Below are positions 34,798 through 42,377 of a stretch of 64,000 bases of DNA, piece after piece. Where the stretch lies: contig NZ_CP082909.1 of NCBI RefSeq assembly GCF_023822025.1, forward strand, positions 5,562,001 through 5,626,000, read 5' to 3'. The notes beneath the pieces were generated by a model. That model did not search any database and had not been told where the DNA came from. It was given only the letters and a program-made list of their open reading frames with translations. Source of the stretch: Endozoicomonas sp. 4G. GTDB taxonomy: Bacteria > Pseudomonadota > Gammaproteobacteria > Pseudomonadales > Endozoicomonadaceae. Each line of letters begins with the position of its first letter. The first letter of the stretch is position 1. A program made the translations under genes and the position numbers.

Positions 34798-36312
34798 TTA
34801 CTGCTCGTCACGGCGGCACTTGTTGGCGGCCTCCTCATCACGCTCTTTGCTCAGAACAGTTTCCAACTGCTCAAGCTCAGCAAGAGCCAAGCGTCTGGAT
34901 GAGTGATCACGCTCAAGAACCATCAGCTCGATGTTGGAAGCACCAGATTCGACAGCCTCCAGCAGTCCCTTCAGGGCGATTTTAATAGTGTCATCGCGAC
35001 TCATATCGTCCTTGTATTCTCTCTCCAGCAGCTCCAACACAGCCTTGCTCTTCCTTCCGACAGAACAGGCTTTCCAGCTGGAGCATACACCGGAGGGCTC
35101 ACTCTTCCAGAGCTGAGGAGAGCCATCATTGTTGAACCCACCAACGATACAGGCAACACCGTAAGGGCGACAACCTCCATACTGAGAAGCTTTCTGCTGT
35201 ACCTCGGCGATGCGACGAGCAATGCAGTTGATATCCATGGCGTCCTCGAAGGACAAACGAAAACTCTGGCACTCCAGCTGAGCCTTTCGGATCAGGGCAC
35301 GGGCGTCAGCAGACAGACCAGCGAAGGCCAGGTGAGCGTGCTCATCAATTTGGGCGATTTTACGGTTAGTCTGGCTCTGCAGCAGCTGCAACGGCCTCTT
35401 TTCCACAGCCAAGACGACGGTGTCAGCAGATTTTACGCCGACCGCGCAGAGACCCAGGCCGACAGCCTCTCCAGCGTACTCCACTTGTAAAAGACGACCG
35501 TCTCCAGAGAACAGACGACCGTCTCCAGAGGACGAACCGCCACCAGCAGCCACAATTGTCTGCTGGTTGATCGGTCTTTGCCTTCCAGCCCTTTCGGTAG
35601 AAGCTGTGTCGGGTTCCTTAACTATTTGATCAGGATGAAAAGGCTTCTTTCGAATGAAGCGTTTCCATTCGTGCCAACCGCCACCCGCCGGCAGCGATGG
35701 GCCGAAAACCTCCGGATAGAGTGACTCAAGAAAGCTCTGGCTGTACCGGCTGAACCACAAGTAGGCTTCAATCCTGCTGATGAACAACAGCTTGCCGTTG
35801 TGTTGGATGATGTAAGACAGCTGCCCATTGTCGTCCTGAACATAAAAAGCGGCCCCGTAAATGAATGTAAGAAATCTTAATAACGGGTCATCGGAGAATG
35901 AGTTCAGTATCCGTTTATTAGCCCATCCGAAGACGGGTCTGACGCTGTCGGTATCATTCTGAAGGGACTCTGCTTCAATGAGTTGCGGCCAGTTTTCCTC
36001 AGCAATATCGCTGACTCTCACCATGGCAGGAAACTCTGAAGGCACCAGCGATGCTGGCAGGCTGTTTTCCGAATCCACCGGGTCGATGTCCGGGGTAATG
36101 ATCTTAGCCATAGTGACATTAAGATCAGGCAAGCGGTTCTTTGCTTCGGGAATATTTCGGTAAACAGTGGCAATCAGAGGTAAGAGTGAACTTAACGACA
36201 TCTGTCCGGTAAAACTATTGACGGCCAGTGCTGGCTGTATTGCTGCCAGTTGCATCATAAAACAGGAAAAAAGAAACCTGTAAACAACAAGTGTGTAATA
36301 TGTTTTCTTCAT
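34798..36312 (-). CDS. Secreted protein with C-terminal 20S proteasome alpha-subunit (PSMA7-like) domain
   Basis: 504 aa from ATG 36312, chosen because a classical signal peptide (MKKTYYTLVVYRFLF... to ALA) then begins at residue 1; another ATG lies 24 bases upstream. Residues about 30-255 are unrecognised. Residues about 265-497 read like eukaryotic proteasome alpha4: FSGDGRLLQVEYAGEAV (alpha signature, Pro replaced by Gly), AVGVKSADTVVLAVEK, NRKIAQID, LAFAGLSADARALI, ECQSFRLSFED, RPYGVACIVGGF, SEPSG..SSWKACSVGRKSKAV and SNIELMVLERD. Alpha subunits are non-catalytic ring and gate parts. Gammaproteobacteria have no 20S proteasome, so this is probably host-derived and may bind or disturb the host proteasome (inference). 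The N-terminal YDR gate motif is missing. Confidence 0.88.
   Translation of the reverse strand: MKKTYYTLVVYRFLFSCFMMQLAAIQPALAVNSFTGQMSLSSLLPLIATVYRNIPEAKNRLPDLNVTMAKIITPDIDPVDSENSLPASLVPSEFPAMVRVSDIAEENWPQLIEAESLQNDTDSVRPVFGWANKRILNSFSDDPLLRFLTFIYGAAFYVQDDNGQLSYIIQHNGKLLFISRIEAYLWFSRYSQSFLESLYPEVFGPSLPAGGGWHEWKRFIRKKPFHPDQIVKEPDTASTERAGRQRPINQQTIVAAGGGSSSGDGRLFSGDGRLLQVEYAGEAVGLGLCAVGVKSADTVVLAVEKRPLQLLQSQTNRKIAQIDEHAHLAFAGLSADARALIRKAQLECQSFRLSFEDAMDINCIARRIAEVQQKASQYGGCRPYGVACIVGGFNNDGSPQLWKSEPSGVCSSWKACSVGRKSKAVLELLEREYKDDMSRDDTIKIALKGLLEAVESGASNIELMVLERDHSSRRLALAELEQLETVLSKERDEEAANKCRRDEQ
35492..35530. repeat. 21-bp tandem duplication at the proteasome-domain entry
   Basis: AGACGACCGTCTCCAGAG occurs at 35492-35509 and 35513-35530. 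It encodes the duplicated SGDGRLF / SGDGRLL immediately before QVEYA, so the linker into the alpha domain has grown by 7 residues. Confidence 0.85.
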
Positions 36313-36438
36313 ATCACTCTGGTATCCGTCATCCACCCCACTGTGTTATAGATGGTTCGCTCTTTTTTGCAAGATATTGGCTCCTGACTCCCCACACAGG
36401 CGGCATCGATCCAGTGCTATTTCCTGTATCCCTGCCAT

Positions 36439-36472
36439 TCTCTTCAGTATGCTGCAAAATGCACTGAAGAGA
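36439..36472. repeat. Perfect 10-bp inverted repeat in the divergent spacer
   Basis: TCTCTTCAGT (36439-36448) and ACTGAAGAGA (36463-36472) are exact reverse complements around 14 bases. It lies between the proteasome-like gene (minus) and the DUF262 cassette (plus), so it may be an operator or a small terminator. Confidence 0.5.
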
Positions 36473-36628
36473 CTGAACCCTGAAGCTTGTGCAGCGGGTT
36501 TTGGATTTACAAGCTGGGTAAGGCTAGAATGATCAGGTTTTCTTTGCTCAGATCAGCAAATTTCCCATGGGGGAAAACTGTGAGAGCATGTAGTAACAGA
36601 TCTCGTCAAGGATATCCAGGAGCCCGAA

Positions 36629-37789
36629 ATGCCAGTTGATCAGGACGAAGAAAACACCATTGAGCTGGAGGAAGAACAGTTTGAATCGCTGGGCGAGGAT
36701 AATGATTCTAACCCCGATGACCAGATGCAGCCATTCAACCCCAGCGAGATTGATATAGCTGTCACCCCTGTATCCATGGATAGCTTGATCGAGCGCATGG
36801 AGCACGATGAGATAGATCTGAATACAGACTTTCAACGCCGGGCTGAACTTTGGTCGCCCAACAAAATGAGTCGGCTGATTGAATCAATTTTAATCAGGCT
36901 TCCTCTACCGGCATTTTATTTTGATGCCAGTGATGAAGATAAGTGGCTGGTTGTTGATGGGTTACAGCGGCTTTCAGCTATACGCAGATTTGTTATAGAT
37001 AAGAAGAGACCGTTAAGGCTGCATGGGCTTGAGTTTCTTTCAAAGGAACTCCAAGGTAAAACCTATGATGAGCTACCAAGGGTTTATAAGAGACGTTTGA
37101 AAGAGTGTCAGGTCACGACCTACCAAATCAGGCCCACTACGCCTACAGAAGTTAAATACAGTATCTTTCAACGTATTAATACGGGTGGGTTGACTCTGAA
37201 TAACCAGGAAATACGGCACGCAATGGCTAAGCCAAGGGAGCGGGATTTCCTGAAAAAATGCGCAAAAAATCAACACCTGATCATGACCTTGGGAAACCAG
37301 TCCCGCCGCATGAGTGACCAGGAGCATGTGCTCAGATTTTTTGCTTTTTTTCAACATGATTTCCAGACCAGCAAAAAGAACATTACGGCATTTCTTGATG
37401 ACATGCTCGAAGAAATCAAAACGAAAAGTGATTCAGAGTTAGATACGATGAAAATACTGTTTGATACGGCCATTGAGCGCTGTTATCGCCTTTTAGATGA
37501 TGATGCTTTCTTGAAAATTCTTGATGGCTCCCAAAAACAGAAGCGAAAAAGCAGCACTCTGTTTGAGGTTTGGTCTGTTTGTCTCGGACGATGTAAGCCT
37601 GAGGAGTTTGCCATACTGGAGTCCAGCAAAGATGTGGTTAAAGCCCGTAATCGTGAGCTGCTAAAAAATGATACAGAGTTCTTCAATGCAATTACCTATA
37701 GCACGCAGAAGGTTGAGAACGTGAGGATTCGACACGATCGAGTTAAAAGCTTGCTTAACCAGGTTTTGACGGAGGCAGGTGATGCTTGA
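36629..37789 (+). CDS. DUF262-domain protein (ParB/GmrSD-like)
   Basis: 386 aa. After an acidic leader, the DUF262 domain begins near IERMEHDEIDLNTDFQRRAELWS; its key DGQQR-type motif appears as VVDGLQRLSAIRRF, followed by FQRINTGGLTLNNQEIRHAM. DUF262 proteins include the nucleotide-binding/nuclease parts of type IV restriction enzymes such as GmrSD and other phage-defence proteins. No C-terminal HNH (DUF1524) motif is visible. AGGAG stands 7 bases before the ATG. The gene overlaps the next by 8 bases, indicating translational coupling in a three-gene operon. Confidence 0.85.
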   Translation: MPVDQDEENTIELEEEQFESLGEDNDSNPDDQMQPFNPSEIDIAVTPVSMDSLIERMEHDEIDLNTDFQRRAELWSPNKMSRLIESILIRLPLPAFYFDASDEDKWLVVDGLQRLSAIRRFVIDKKRPLRLHGLEFLSKELQGKTYDELPRVYKRRLKECQVTTYQIRPTTPTEVKYSIFQRINTGGLTLNNQEIRHAMAKPRERDFLKKCAKNQHLIMTLGNQSRRMSDQEHVLRFFAFFQHDFQTSKKNITAFLDDMLEEIKTKSDSELDTMKILFDTAIERCYRLLDDDAFLKILDGSQKQKRKSSTLFEVWSVCLGRCKPEEFAILESSKDVVKARNRELLKNDTEFFNAITYSTQKVENVRIRHDRVKSLLNQVLTEAGDA

Positions 37790-38891
37790 GTATCTGCACA
37801 TAAAAAACTTTAAAACATTGCTGAATGACGGCTTTCCGTTATCTCAGCTGAATATCTTTTCTGGCCTTAACGGTATGGGAAAATCCTCTCTCATACAAAC
37901 ACTGCTGTTATTGCGGCAGTCCTATGAGAGGAATGTTCTTTTTTCAAAAGGACTGTTGCTCAAGGGCGATTATGCGTCTCTCGGAACAGGGCGGGATGTG
38001 CTCTCCCAGGAGAGTGAAGAAGAAGCCATCTGTTTCACGGTGAAATGGTCTGAGCGAGAAGCTGCAACCGCTTTTGTATTTGATTATGCCGCGAAGTCTG
38101 ACTTGTTACCTGTACAAGGTCGGGTTTCTGTAGATAAAGCTGAAGAGTTGAGCCTTTTCAACCGAAATTTTCAATATCTTAGTGCTGACAGGGTTGCCCC
38201 AAAAAGTCATCATGAACTCTCTGAATTTCACATCAATGAGTTGAATTCACTGGGCAACCGGGGAGAGTACACAGTTCATTACATCGCTGACCATGCTGAC
38301 CAGCCTCTTGAAAATAAAGCCTTGATTCACCCGACGGCTGTTTCTAATGATTTGCTGGCCAATATTGATGCCTGGATGTCTGAAATTGCACCTGGGCTCA
38401 AGGTCAAAACGGAAGCTTTACCGCAGTACAACTCCGCCTCTTTGAGCTTTGCCTTTGTACAGGGGAATCAGACAACCAATAAGTTTAAACCTCAGAATGT
38501 AGGCTTTGGTTTGAGCTATGTGCTTCCGGTGATTTCCAGTATCCTGCGAGCCAGAGTCGGTGACCTGTTGATTATCGAGAACCCTGAGTCTCATTTGCAC
38601 CCTGCAGGCCAGGCCGTTATGGGACGATTATGTACACTGGCTGCCCAATCGGGTATTCAGCTGATAGTAGAATCTCATTCTGATCACTTCCTGAACGGTG
38701 TTCGTGTTGCCATTAAGGAAAACCTTGCCTCAAAAGAAACGGTTAGCCTGTTTTTCCTTGAGCGGGAGAATAAGGGGAGTGAGCACGCATCGCACATTCG
38801 AAAGCCGAAGATCGACGATCAGGGTCGTATTGATGAGTGGCCAAATGGTTTCTTTGATGAGTGGGATAAGCAATTGGAACGGCTTCTATAA
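37782..38891 (+). CDS. AAA/SMC-like ATPase (DUF3696-type)
   Basis: 369 aa. Walker A is GLNGMGKSS (residues about 31-39), the ABC-like Walker B is LLIIENPESHLHP, and the switch histidine region is IVESHSDHFLNGVRVAI. The layout (RecF/OLD-like ATPase without fused TOPRIM) fits the DUF3696 family. I chose ATG 37782, preceded by GGAGG at 7 bases, although a GTG directly before it would also fit. Coupled to the upstream DUF262 gene; together they likely form a nucleic-acid-surveillance module. Confidence 0.87.
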   Translation: MLEYLHIKNFKTLLNDGFPLSQLNIFSGLNGMGKSSLIQTLLLLRQSYERNVLFSKGLLLKGDYASLGTGRDVLSQESEEEAICFTVKWSEREAATAFVFDYAAKSDLLPVQGRVSVDKAEELSLFNRNFQYLSADRVAPKSHHELSEFHINELNSLGNRGEYTVHYIADHADQPLENKALIHPTAVSNDLLANIDAWMSEIAPGLKVKTEALPQYNSASLSFAFVQGNQTTNKFKPQNVGFGLSYVLPVISSILRARVGDLLIIENPESHLHPAGQAVMGRLCTLAAQSGIQLIVESHSDHFLNGVRVAIKENLASKETVSLFFLERENKGSEHASHIRKPKIDDQGRIDEWPNGFFDEWDKQLERLL

Positions 38892-38919
38892 ATAATGGCT
38901 TCTATCAATAAGGTGCTGT

Positions 38920-39903
38920 ATGAGCCAGGTGTTGGTTTTTAATCACCATTCGCTACCCTTTGATAGCCTTTCCACTGCCAGATCGGCAGTGCCGGAGTTT
39001 ATACGCGTGACGATTCAATGTAGGCATTATGGTTATAACCTGATGCTACTTGATGAGAGTGTAGACCCAGACTGGTTCCAGATGCAGTTGGCTCCAGGCT
39101 ATGTCTGGAGAAACTGGTATGACGAAGCTTGCAGTGACAGTGACCTGAAAGAGGTTGTACGGGCTTTTCGGAGCCTGAAAACAAGGCAGCCTCTGCTCAC
39201 GGCGGCTGATCTCGAACAGATCGGCTATTGCAGAGAGGTTGGATTGAAAGAGGACTCAACGGCTCTACCAGCGTTACTTGCCTGCCACATTTATGATTCT
39301 TTTCTGATCAGCTTCCCAAGTTGCGAAAAGTGGAAAAAAAGCGAACTTCAGGCTTGGGTGCTGGATTTAGACGAGAGCCACGATGACTTGTCCAAGGCAG
39401 AGGTATTGCTACGCAATATCTTTTCATTTAAGTCTTTGGAGTTCCATAAAAGTGCGTTAGAACTTCGTAGAACAGAACAGCTGACGACAGGCAGGAAGCT
39501 TTGGAGTCAGCGCAAAGAATTCTTTTACGGCTTAGAGTTCATCGGTGATTTCGGGAGCCAGCTAAAAGCCTGGGGACACAGGGTAGACATACTCAGCAAA
39601 GTCAGAGATGCTCTTTTATGCATAAACGACTTTGTGCTTCGATGGAGAGCGGGAGAATTTACTGACTATCAACATGAGCATTTAGCTACCTGCGGCCTTG
39701 CTGCAAAAGTGAGTGGTGAATCACCGTCGGTCAACAATGACCCGAAAAAAAGAAAAGAGCGTGAGTTCTGGCTGCCTAAAGGCATAAAGGTGAATTGCCA
39801 GAATCATGTGAAATTGCCTGATGGTTATCGGCTTCATTTCTATCCAGAATCCTCAGAAAAAACTATTTACATTGCTTATCTGGGCCCGCACCTTACGCTT
39901 TAG
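38920..39903 (+). CDS. Hypothetical protein, third gene of the DUF262/AAA cassette
   Basis: 327 aa, starting 28 bases after the ATPase stop with AAGGTG before the ATG. There is no signal peptide or membrane segment. The middle is helical and charged (WKKSELQAWVLDLDESHDDLSKAEVLLRN...). The C terminus (KLPDGYRLHFYPES..KTIYIAYLGPHL) is a compact beta-rich piece resembling the end of a small RNase or toxin-like fold, but no catalytic motif is evident. I do not recognise the family; tight linkage suggests it is the effector or specificity part of the cassette. Confidence 0.75.
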   Translation: MSQVLVFNHHSLPFDSLSTARSAVPEFIRVTIQCRHYGYNLMLLDESVDPDWFQMQLAPGYVWRNWYDEACSDSDLKEVVRAFRSLKTRQPLLTAADLEQIGYCREVGLKEDSTALPALLACHIYDSFLISFPSCEKWKKSELQAWVLDLDESHDDLSKAEVLLRNIFSFKSLEFHKSALELRRTEQLTTGRKLWSQRKEFFYGLEFIGDFGSQLKAWGHRVDILSKVRDALLCINDFVLRWRAGEFTDYQHEHLATCGLAAKVSGESPSVNNDPKKRKEREFWLPKGIKVNCQNHVKLPDGYRLHFYPESSEKTIYIAYLGPHLTL

Positions 39904-40136
39904 TCTTTCTTTGTTTCACTAATCAACCTTTCCTCCGTAGTTCAGTGACTCTCACCTGATGGTGTTTATTCATATTAAACACATGTCGTCCATCGGGGCT
40001 GATGGTGGTTAACAGGATCCTCGACTTGCGTCGAATGGTGGCTTTTTTGACCCATTACCCCCTCTCTCCCAAGACCATAAATTTGCATCTCTTTGTCACT
40101 GTTGGCGATGGTTAGTATCAGATCAGATAGTGGCTA

Positions 40137-41555
40137 CTACACTTCATTCCCCTTCTTTCTTTTCACGTTAGATGGCAGCTGGCCATGCGCTTTCCTTTTG
40201 GGTCTCTGGTCGGCAGGCAGATGGGTCTGTTTGTGCTTTTTCAAATCGCCCACCGAGTCAGTGCTGTAGTCGCAGCCCTCATGGTCACACTGGTGTACCT
40301 TGACTCTCTGTTCGGCGGGCAGGTGGGTCTGTTTGTGCCTTCTCAGATTGCCCTCCTGATTGGAGCTGTAGTTGCAGCCCTTATGGTCGCACCGGTGAAG
40401 CTTGGTTCTCTGGTCGGCAGGCAGGTGGGTTTGTTTGTGGGTTTTCAGATTGAGTGCATTGCCGGCGCTGTAGTCGCAGCCCTCATGGTTACACTGGTGC
40501 ATCTTGGCTCTCTGTTCGGCGGGCAGGTGGGTCTGTTTGTGCCTTCTCAGATTGCCCTCCTGATTGGAGCTGTAGTTGCATCCCTCATGGTCACACCGGT
40601 GAAGCTTGGTTCTCTGGTCGGCAAACAGGTGGGTTTGTTTGTGGGTTTTCAGATGGCTTGCATGGCCGGCGCTGTAGTCGCAGTTCTCATAGTCACACGG
40701 GTGCATCCTGGCTCTCTGTTCGGCGGGCAGGTGGGTCTGTTTGTGCCTTTTCAGATTGCCCTCCTGATTGGAGCTGTAGTTGCAGCCCTCATGGTCGCAC
40801 AGGTGCACCTTGGGTCTCTTGGTTCTCTGGTCGGCAGGCAAGTGGGTTTGTTTGTGCGTTTTCAGACTGTTCGTCCGGTCGGTGCTGTAGTCGCAGCCCT
40901 CATGGTCACACAGGTGCACCTTGGGTCTCTTGACTCTCTGGTCGGCAGGCAGGTGGGTCTGTTTGTGTGTTTTCAGATTACTCTTGTAGCCAGTGCTGAA
41001 ATTACAGCCCTCATGGTCGCACTGGTGCACCTTGGGTCTCTTGATTCTCTGGTCGTCGGTGCTGTAAGTGAGTATTTTACTGTCTGAAACGGGCTCCTGC
41101 TTAATGTTTTTCAGTGGCAGAGCCGCACAATACTGACTGATTTCATTGGATACCCGAAAAGGATTAAGTGTTGTGGTTTCATATCGGACATCAGATTCGG
41201 CATTAGCTTCGTCTTCATCTTCGTTTGAACGGTTGTCGCTGCTTTTATCAGAGGTGCTGCTGTCTTCATTGTCAGAACCATTATCAGAGGCTGCCCGACT
41301 GTAAGTCTTAGCTATGACGCACCATTCAATGCCCTCTTCTTCTGGTTCCTCAAGCCAGCCTCTAAAGCAAGAGAGCATCAGACTCCCCCTTTGTTTGGCT
41401 GTTGCAATGATTTCACTTTGCTGGTTATTTCTTTGCGCCTTGCCAACAGCCAGGGCGAAAAGCAAAGGCATACTGTTTTCCTGAGTTTGGCCTTTAGAGC
41501 AATGCGCAAAAAAGGCGGTGGCCAAAATCAAAATCAATGGTTTTTTGGATAGCAA
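40137..41555 (-). CDS. Secreted C2H2 zinc-finger protein, 8 fingers
   Basis: 472 aa from TTG 41555, paralogous to the protein at 32841-34628 with the same export signal, acidic stretch and C-terminal KRK-x10-KRKK basic segment. It has a single TTTLNPFRV...IKQEPVSDSKI unit, not two, and eight C-x4-C-x12-H-x3-H fingers. Helix positions -1 to 6 vary between fingers (YKSNLKT, RTNSLKT, QEGNLKR, HASHLKT, QEGNLRR, NALNLKT, QEGNLRR, SVGDLKK), alternating QEG-type and xAx-type in the array middle. Finger 4 has CDYENC and finger 7 CDHKGC; all zinc ligands are retained. The likely role is as for the paralogue. Confidence 0.85.
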   Translation of the reverse strand: MLSKKPLILILATAFFAHCSKGQTQENSMPLLFALAVGKAQRNNQQSEIIATAKQRGSLMLSCFRGWLEEPEEEGIEWCVIAKTYSRAASDNGSDNEDSSTSDKSSDNRSNEDEDEANAESDVRYETTTLNPFRVSNEISQYCAALPLKNIKQEPVSDSKILTYSTDDQRIKRPKVHQCDHEGCNFSTGYKSNLKTHKQTHLPADQRVKRPKVHLCDHEGCDYSTDRTNSLKTHKQTHLPADQRTKRPKVHLCDHEGCNYSSNQEGNLKRHKQTHLPAEQRARMHPCDYENCDYSAGHASHLKTHKQTHLFADQRTKLHRCDHEGCNYSSNQEGNLRRHKQTHLPAEQRAKMHQCNHEGCDYSAGNALNLKTHKQTHLPADQRTKLHRCDHKGCNYSSNQEGNLRRHKQTHLPAEQRVKVHQCDHEGCDYSTDSVGDLKKHKQTHLPADQRPKRKAHGQLPSNVKRKKGNEV

Positions 41556-41630
41556 GGCCTGGCTTCCCAGTCGTTGAAATGTTTATTTGGAAATCAGGTT
41601 AGCCAAAATTCGGGAGGCGGATCATTTTTA
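41556..41630 (-). promoter_or_regulatory. Conserved 5' flank of zinc-finger module (copy 3)
   Basis: Nearly identical to the flanks at 24252-24326 and 34629-34703. It ends exactly where a C-terminal scrap of another zinc-finger gene begins (41631). Confidence 0.55.
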
Positions 41631-41731
41631 TCACCCTTCTTTTTTTTCTTGTTAGATAGCGGGTGGTCATACGCTTTCCTTTTGAGTCTCTTGTCAGCAG
41701 GCAGGTGGGCCTGTTTGTGCTTTTTCAGATC
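41631..41731 (-). pseudogene. C-terminal remnant of a fourth zinc-finger gene
   Basis: Reading on the minus strand gives DLKKHKQAHLPADKRLKRKA and then a Lys-rich end and a TGA stop. That is the last half-finger, linker and nuclear-localisation-like tail of the same family, but clearly diverged (K-rich KKKKEG end). The rest of the gene is missing: at 41730 it runs directly into the stop codon of the HNH gene, so the defence pair appears to have replaced or interrupted it. Confidence 0.75.
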
Positions 41732-42377
41732 AGGCCATGGCCAATTGCCGTTGCAGCACGCTTTTTTCCTGTCTTAAACGGCTGATAATAGCCTGTGAAA
41801 AGGGCTCCAGTTTCCCTTGCTCATTCGGTGAGGAGTAAAGCTCAATGAACTCCTCAATATCTTCCACGCTCAACCCCTCATCAAACAACCCGGAATTGGA
41901 CAGGGCTGCTTTGCGTTGATTCCTGAGCCTGACAGTATTCAAGTTCAAAATATTGATAGCGGCCTGCGCATCGCGGTCCGCTGTGCTGTCAAGTTTTGCG
42001 TCTACCTGACCACTGGTGCGATACTCAAATCGCTCCATACAGTTTTCTTGCAATGGTGTCACCGGCAGACACCGATGACCTTTGGCATGACCGCAGTGTT
42101 CCTGTTGACAACCACCATTGCAGGAGGCCAGAAAATTGCTGTAAGTCAACTGCTGGCTCTTGTTGCTGTGTTGATCCTGCAAATGCTCTATATGAGCCGT
42201 CTTCAGCTCAACACCAGTGCCGCAATAACAGCAAAGCCCCAGTTGATCGTCGATCAGCTGTTGCTTGACTCGGTTATAGAGCACCTGATTCTCAGTAAAA
42301 TTCTTATAGGTGGCATTGTTGTAGCTCCTGTAAGAGGCCAGCTCAGCAGGTTCTTCCGACTTTCTGATAAATCTCAT
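41730..42377 (-). CDS. HNH endonuclease, PtuB-like (Septu-type)
   Basis: 215 aa. The start MRFIRKSEEPAEL and the HNH core (CCYCG, then HIEH, SNFLASCNGGC, with further CGHAK and H residues) match the TIGR02646/PtuB group of small HNH nucleases. Its ATG overlaps the stop of the ATPase gene as ATGA, indicating coupled translation. In Septu systems and some retrons, such a nuclease works with a PtuA ATPase against phage. Its 3' end abuts a zinc-finger gene scrap. Confidence 0.85.
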   Translation of the reverse strand: MRFIRKSEEPAELASYRSYNNATYKNFTENQVLYNRVKQQLIDDQLGLCCYCGTGVELKTAHIEHLQDQHSNKSQQLTYSNFLASCNGGCQQEHCGHAKGHRCLPVTPLQENCMERFEYRTSGQVDAKLDSTADRDAQAAINILNLNTVRLRNQRKAALSNSGLFDEGLSVEDIEEFIELYSSPNEQGKLEPFSQAIISRLRQEKSVLQRQLAMA

